This document shows, piece by piece, positions 59,201 through 64,000 of a stretch of 64,000 nt of DNA. Source of the DNA: Mycobacterium lepraemurium (GTDB taxonomy: Bacteria > Actinomycetota > Actinomycetes > Mycobacteriales > Mycobacteriaceae); assembly GCA_002291465.1 (NCBI GenBank), contig CP021238.1, positions 310,001-374,000 on the forward strand, written 5' to 3'. The notes under the pieces are model-generated. The model saw only the letters and a program-made list of their open reading frames with translations. It was not told the origin of the DNA and made no database searches. The first letter of the stretch is position 1; each line of letters begins with the position of its first letter. A program made the position numbers and the translations under genes.

Positions 59201-60601
59201 CCCGGAACCGTCGCGGCAGCGAGCCGCAGTATCTCGGCGCGGTCGGCGGGCAGGATGAACCCGGCGCCGATCGCCGCGTCCAGCGCGACGGTGAAGCGCT
59301 CCAGATATTCGGTCCGACCACCGGGACACATCCGCTCGAGGGTGGCGGGTGTCGAACGGTTCGCCGGAGCCGAAGATCGCCGACATGACGCTCTCCTGAC
59401 CGCCCAGCCCCGGGGTTCGGGCGATCGGGACGTCCACCCACGGGGTGCGGAGGCCGCCGCGGGCCAGCCCGTTGCCGTCCAGAACCGGTTGCGGTGCAGG
59501 GCCTTCCCGCACCCGCAACGGCTCGGCTCCCGGCGCCGGCTAGCCGGCGGTGACCCAGGTGTTCAGGGCCGCCAGCGCTGCCTGCACCACGTAGTGGTGC
59601 TGCGGGCCGAAGTTGATGTAGTGCGGCAACTGCTGGCCCATCAGCATGTTGGTCGGCGCGTAGCCGGAACCGATGTCCTCGAGTGGCGCCGAGCCGCTGT
59701 CGATGAACGCCACCCGAATCGTGTAGTTGTCGGCGTGCGCGGCCCCGGCGATCTCCCAGACCCGCAGCCTGGGATTGTCGGGCTGGCGGGCGAAGTAGTA
59801 GCCCTCGCGCGGACCGCCGAACACGTCGGTCTCGGTGATCAACGTCAGCACCGGGACCCGCAGCTCCGGCCGGAATGTCACCGCTTGCGGCTCGGTCGAT
59901 TCGGTGAAGATCGAGGTCCCGTCGAGCAGGGCGGCAGGCCCGAACCGGGAATGAACCAGGAAGCCGTCGAAGACGCTGGCCGGCGGATCAACGGCGTTGA
60001 TGTAGGTGGTGAGGAACATCGCCGACTGGGACTCGCCCAGCGTGATCACGTGTCGGGTCGGCAGGCCACGCAGCATCGCCGTGTGCCCGCCGGTTTTCAG
60101 CAGCCCGCCGATCTAGGTGAAGATGTCGTAGCTGAAGGCGTCGCCCGGGTGGTGCAGCGCCGTATACCGTTGCGGGTCCTGGCTTTTCAGCGACATGTCC
60201 GCGCCGAGCAGGCTCTCGCCGCCTTCGACGCCCACCCGCTGGGCCGACACCGCGACGTACGCGTAACCGGCGCGGAGGATCTCGCGGTGTGCCATCATCC
60301 AGACCGCGGCGGCATCGATGCCGCCGCTCACGTTGAGCCACTCCACCAGCACGGTCCCGTTGAACCGGGCCGGGTCGGCGGGCGTCAGCACCACGACCCG
60401 GGTGGTGAAATCGGCGGCGCCGCTAGGGGTTACCGCCCAGAACCCGTCGGCGCCCAGCTCGCCCGTCGGGCCGTAACGGGACGCCGTCACGGACACGAAG
60501 AACTCCTCGGCGACGTATCCGACCGCCGCAAGGTCATAGGCGCTCAGCAACAGCCGCGGCTTGCCGGGTACCGGCGTGACCCCGACGGTGGAACTTGTCA
60601 T
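59197..60601 (-). pseudogene. Alpha/beta hydrolase domain protein (PF20091-like), two in-frame stops and a frameshift
   Basis: About 467 residues. The N-terminal part (S-A-Y-D-L-A-A-V-G-Y-V-A-E-E-F, then V-V-V-L-T-P-A-D-P-A-R-F-N-G-T-V-L-V-E-W) is typical of this family. TAG (60113-60115) interrupts F-T-x-I-G-G; the nucleophile motif G-E-S-Q-S-A follows. A second TAG (59540-59542) and an extra C near 59348 precede the conserved end R-A-E-I-L-R-L-A-A. Both stops fit CAG-to-TAG. Its ATG overlaps the sigG stop, so the two are co-transcribed. Confidence 0.75.
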
Positions 60602-61623
60602 GCGCGCACACCTTCCTGCCGAGGACCCAGCGCGGCGGGCAGCCCGAACTTCGCGAACAGGCTGTCGTCGAGGAAGGCCACCACATGCGAAACCCTGTCC
60701 CCGTGCACATCCAGCACGTGCAGCTGGAAGGGCAGATGGACGTCGCCGGCCCGCATGTACATGGCCGCCGCCGGTTGGCCATTGGCGATCAGCGGCAGCA
60801 GGAGCATGTCGCCGTCGCCCTCGGCCGGGCATTGCTGATGGATCAGGGTGATGATGGTACGCGCGCCCTGATACCACTCGGTGTACGGCGGCATTTCCCA
60901 GATCGCCTCCGCGGTGAACAACTCGACCAGGCGGTCGATGTCGTAGCTCTCGAACGCGGCGATGTAGCGCGCCAACAGGTCTTGGGTCTCGGCCGAATCG
61001 TGCTGCGCCAGTTGGTCATCGGCGCTGGGCCCGACGGCGTCCAGCTGGGCGCGGGCACGTTGCAGCAGGCTGTTGACGGCGGCCCTGGTGGTGCCGATCG
61101 CCTCGGCGACCTCGGCGGCGCGCCAGCCCAGCACGTCGCGCAGCAGCAACACCGCCCGTTGCCGCGGCGAAAGGTATTGCAGCGCAGCCACGAAAGCCAA
61201 CCGCACCGATTCGCGCGAGCCGACGATCACCGACGGGTCGGCCGGGTTGTCGGTCAGCGCCGGCAGCGGTTCCAGCCAGGGCACCTCGCGACGCTCGACC
61301 AGCTCGGCGGTCGGGTCCGCGCTGGGGGCGTCCAGTCCCACCGGCAGCGGCCGGCGCTGCCGGCCTTCCAACGCGCTCAGGCAGGTGTTGGTGGCGATGC
61401 GATGCAGCCAGGTCCGCACCGAGGACTTGCCCTCGAAGCGGTCGTAGGCCTTCCAGGCTCGCAGCAGCGTCTCCTGCACCAGATCCGCGGCGTTGTGCAG
61501 GGATCTCGTCATCCGATAGCAGTGGGCCAGCAGTTCACGCCGGTACGGTTCGGCGTGCGCGGTGAAATCGGCGCCCACCACCGAGTCACCTTCAGGGGCT
61601 TGCGCGAGCAGGCTCACCCGCAT
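60598..61623 (-). CDS. sigG: RNA polymerase ECF sigma factor SigG (Rv0182c-like) with SnoaL-like C-terminal domain
   Basis: An intact 341-residue factor from ATG 61623 (an ATG at 61644 is possible). Region 2 has D-L-V-Q-E-T-L-L-R-A-W-K-A-Y-D-R-F-E-G; region 4 has L-S-P-R-Q-R-A-V-L-L-L-R-D-V-L-G-W. The last 120 residues form a SnoaL/NTF2-like domain, known in related ECF factors to control activity in place of an anti-sigma factor. It starts 74 bases from the divergent lipase gene, as in M. tuberculosis. Confidence 0.88.
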   Translation of the reverse strand: MRVSLLAQAPEGDSVVGADFTAHAEPYRRELLAHCYRMTRSLHNAADLVQETLLRAWKAYDRFEGKSSVRTWLHRIATNTCLSALEGRQRRPLPVGLDAPSADPTAELVERREVPWLEPLPALTDNPADPSVIVGSRESVRLAFVAALQYLSPRQRAVLLLRDVLGWRAAEVAEAIGTTRAAVNSLLQRARAQLDAVGPSADDQLAQHDSAETQDLLARYIAAFESYDIDRLVELFTAEAIWEMPPYTEWYQGARTIITLIHQQCPAEGDGDMLLLPLIANGQPAAAMYMRAGDVHLPFQLHVLDVHGDRVSHVVAFLDDSLFAKFGLPAALGPRQEGVRA

Positions 61624-61625
61624 GA

Positions 61626-62531
<906 letters not shown>

Positions 62532-62603
62532 GGCCGCCCGTGTCGGACCCCTCCCGTAAGTTGGCGCGTATGACTTCCGCAGCGATGAGGAGGAGCGGCG
62601 CAA

Positions 62604-63353
62604 GTGAGTGACGACAAGATGCTGGCGCGCATCGCCGCGCTGCTGCGGCAGGCCGAAGGCACCGACAACAGCCACGAGGCCGACGCGTTCATGTCGGCCG
62701 CGCAGCGGCTCGCGACGGCCGCGTCCATCGACCTCGCGGTGGCCCGCTCGCATTCGGCCCAACGTTCGGCGGCCCAGGCCCCGACCCAGCGCACCATCAC
62801 CATCGGCGCGGCGGGCAGCAAGGGGTTGCGCACCTACGTGCAGTTGTTCGTTCTGATCGCGGCGGCCAACGACGTGCGCTGCGATGTGGCCTCCAATTCG
62901 ACGTTCGTCTACGCCTACGGGTTCGCCGAGGACATCGACGCCAGTCATGCCCTGTATGCCAGCCTGGTCGTGCAGATGGTCCGCGCCTCCGACGCCTACC
63001 TCGCCTCGGGAGCGCACTGCCCGACCCCGACCATCACCGCCCGGCTCAACTTCCAGCTGGCCTTCGGGGCGCGCGTCGGCCAGCGGCTGGCCGAGGCCCG
63101 CGATCAGGCGCGCCAGGAAGCCACCAAGGACCGTCGTCGCGCGCCGGGCACCGCTATTGCCTTGCGGGACAAGGAAATCGAACTGGCGGACTTCTACCGC
63201 AGCGCGTCGAAGGCGCGCGGAACCTGGCAGGCCAGTCGCGCGTCGGCTGGATATTCCTCTGCGGCGCGGCGGGCGGGCGATCGGGCCGGAAGGCGGGCGC
63301 GGCTGGGCAGCAGCCCCGAGCTGCCCGGGGCGCGGAGCGCGCTGAGCGGGTGA
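62604..63353 (+). CDS. DUF2786 domain protein (Rv0184-like)
   Basis: An intact 249-residue protein from GTG 62604, with AGGAGCGG upstream. The N-terminal DUF2786 motif M-L-A-R-I-A-A-L-L-R-Q-A-E-G-T-D-N-S-H-E-A-D-A-F is clear. A basic C-terminal tail suggests nucleic-acid binding, but no function is established. The stop overlaps the next start (GTGA). Confidence 0.9.
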   Translation: MSDDKMLARIAALLRQAEGTDNSHEADAFMSAAQRLATAASIDLAVARSHSAQRSAAQAPTQRTITIGAAGSKGLRTYVQLFVLIAAANDVRCDVASNSTFVYAYGFAEDIDASHALYASLVVQMVRASDAYLASGAHCPTPTITARLNFQLAFGARVGQRLAEARDQARQEATKDRRRAPGTAIALRDKEIELADFYRSASKARGTWQASRASAGYSSAARRAGDRAGRRARLGSSPELPGARSALSG

Positions 63354-63862
63354 GCTCCGGGGACTCCCCGCCGCGGGATTCTCAGCGCTCCAGGGTCTAT
63401 GCGGCCGAGGAGTTCGTCCGGACGCTGTTCGACCGCGCCGCCGAGCACGGGTCACCCGCGGTGGAGTTCTTCGGCACCCGGCTGACTCTGCCGCCGGAGG
63501 GCCGATTCGGCTCGGTGCCTTCCGTGCAACGCTATGTGGACCAGGTGCTGGCCCTGCCCGCCGTGCGGCAACGGTGGCCCGATGTGCCGCCGCTGCGGGT
63601 GCGGCCGCGGCGGGCCGCACCCGCCACGCACTACGAAAACCGCGACGGCGCAGGCGTTATCGCGGTGCCCGACCGCGACACCGCCGAGTGGGCCCTGCGC
63701 GAGCTGGTGGTGCTGCACGAAGTGGCGCATCATTTGTGCCGGGCCGGGCTTCCGCACGGCCCGGAGTTCGTCGCGACGATCTGCGAGTTGACGGAGCTGG
63801 TGATGGGACCCGAAGTCGGGCATGTGCTGCGCGTCGTCTACGCCAAAGAGGGTGTGCGATGA
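63350..63862 (+). CDS. Putative zinc-metallopeptidase-like protein (Rv0185-like, TIGR04338 type)
   Basis: An intact 170-residue protein. H-E-V-A-H-H (near residue 125) is a HExxH zinc motif, with a third candidate ligand in the following helix (P-E-F-V-A-T-I-C-E-L). Activity is not proven for the family. It overlaps both neighbours by four bases and is translated with the DUF2786 gene. Confidence 0.85.
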   Translation: MSSGDSPPRDSQRSRVYAAEEFVRTLFDRAAEHGSPAVEFFGTRLTLPPEGRFGSVPSVQRYVDQVLALPAVRQRWPDVPPLRVRPRRAAPATHYENRDGAGVIAVPDRDTAEWALRELVVLHEVAHHLCRAGLPHGPEFVATICELTELVMGPEVGHVLRVVYAKEGVR

Positions 63863-64000
63863 ACGGTCCGGACGAGCGGGCGCGCACGGTCGAGGCCCAG
63901 ATGACCGACGACGAGCGGTTCTCGCTGCTGGTCGCGGTGATGGGCGCCGGCGACATGTGGCCGGTGCGCGACGAGCGCATTCCGGCGGACGTGCCGATGA
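63859..64000 (+). CDS. bglS: Beta-glucosidase BglS-like protein (Rv0186-like), N-terminal fragment at window edge
   Basis: Only the first 47 codons are present. D-D-E-R-F-S-L-L-V-A-V-M-G-A-G-D near residue 18 and the following D-E-R-I-P resemble the N-terminus of family 3 glycoside hydrolases, and Rv0186 is the expected neighbour. The ATG overlaps the preceding stop (ATGA). Assignment rests on position as much as on sequence. Confidence 0.6.
   Translation, partial: MNGPDERARTVEAQMTDDERFSLLVAVMGAGDMWPVRDERIPADVPM

Overview
The window is about 68% G+C, has no insertion sequence or phage gene that I can see, and keeps the gene order of the Mycobacterium tuberculosis H37Rv block Rv0139 to Rv0186: pntAA-pntAB-pntB, a TetR regulator, adhE1, the complete mce1 locus (mce1R, fadD5, yrbE1AB, mce1A-F and the Mce-associated genes), sigG, a monoacylglycerol lipase and the first codons of a bglS-like glucosidase. 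This points to a slow-growing, nontuberculous Mycobacterium, perhaps near the M. avium complex; the species is an inference. The PE genes that sit here in M. tuberculosis are absent, and other genes are inserted.

Layout. 0-5.6 kb: an epimerase-like gene, a methyltransferase remnant, DUF427, SnoaL-like, an Rv0142-like gene, dps, pirin and a TetR gene, mostly broken. 5.6-13.8 kb: an undamaged stretch with two tandem methyltransferases, an LCP cell-wall ligase, aldehyde dehydrogenase, an Rv0148-like SDR, PtbB phosphatase and FadE2. 13.8-17.4 kb: the proton-translocating transhydrogenase operon, bracketed by two copies of one palindromic repeat. 17.4-36.9 kb: an accessory lipid or alicyclic catabolism island with TetR regulators, dehydrogenases, thioesterases, a SMP-30 lactonase-like protein, an LLM oxidoreductase, acyl-CoA dehydrogenase, CoA-transferase, P450, a Baeyer-Villiger-type monooxygenase and a hormone-sensitive-lipase-like hydrolase. 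Several of its promoters share a 28-bp element. 36.9-54.2 kb: adhE1 and the mce1 lipid-import locus. 54.2-64 kb: a DUF1275 membrane protein, a DUF2233-type secreted protein, an Rv0180c-like membrane protein, pirin, an amine-dehydrogenase-like remnant, sigG with a companion hydrolase, and Rv0183 to Rv0186 homologues.

The dominant feature is damage. About 35 of some 66 genes carry in-frame stops, frameshifts, short tandem duplications or deletion junctions, roughly 58 lesions in all. They are uneven: none in about 8 kb from 5,660 to 13,749, but six in the 1.3-kb monooxygenase gene. Either the genome is eroding, with the mce1 importer and the island hit hardest, or the assembly is error-rich with indels in G/C runs. 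The sequence alone cannot settle this. Genes marked pseudogene are given over their reconstructed full extent.
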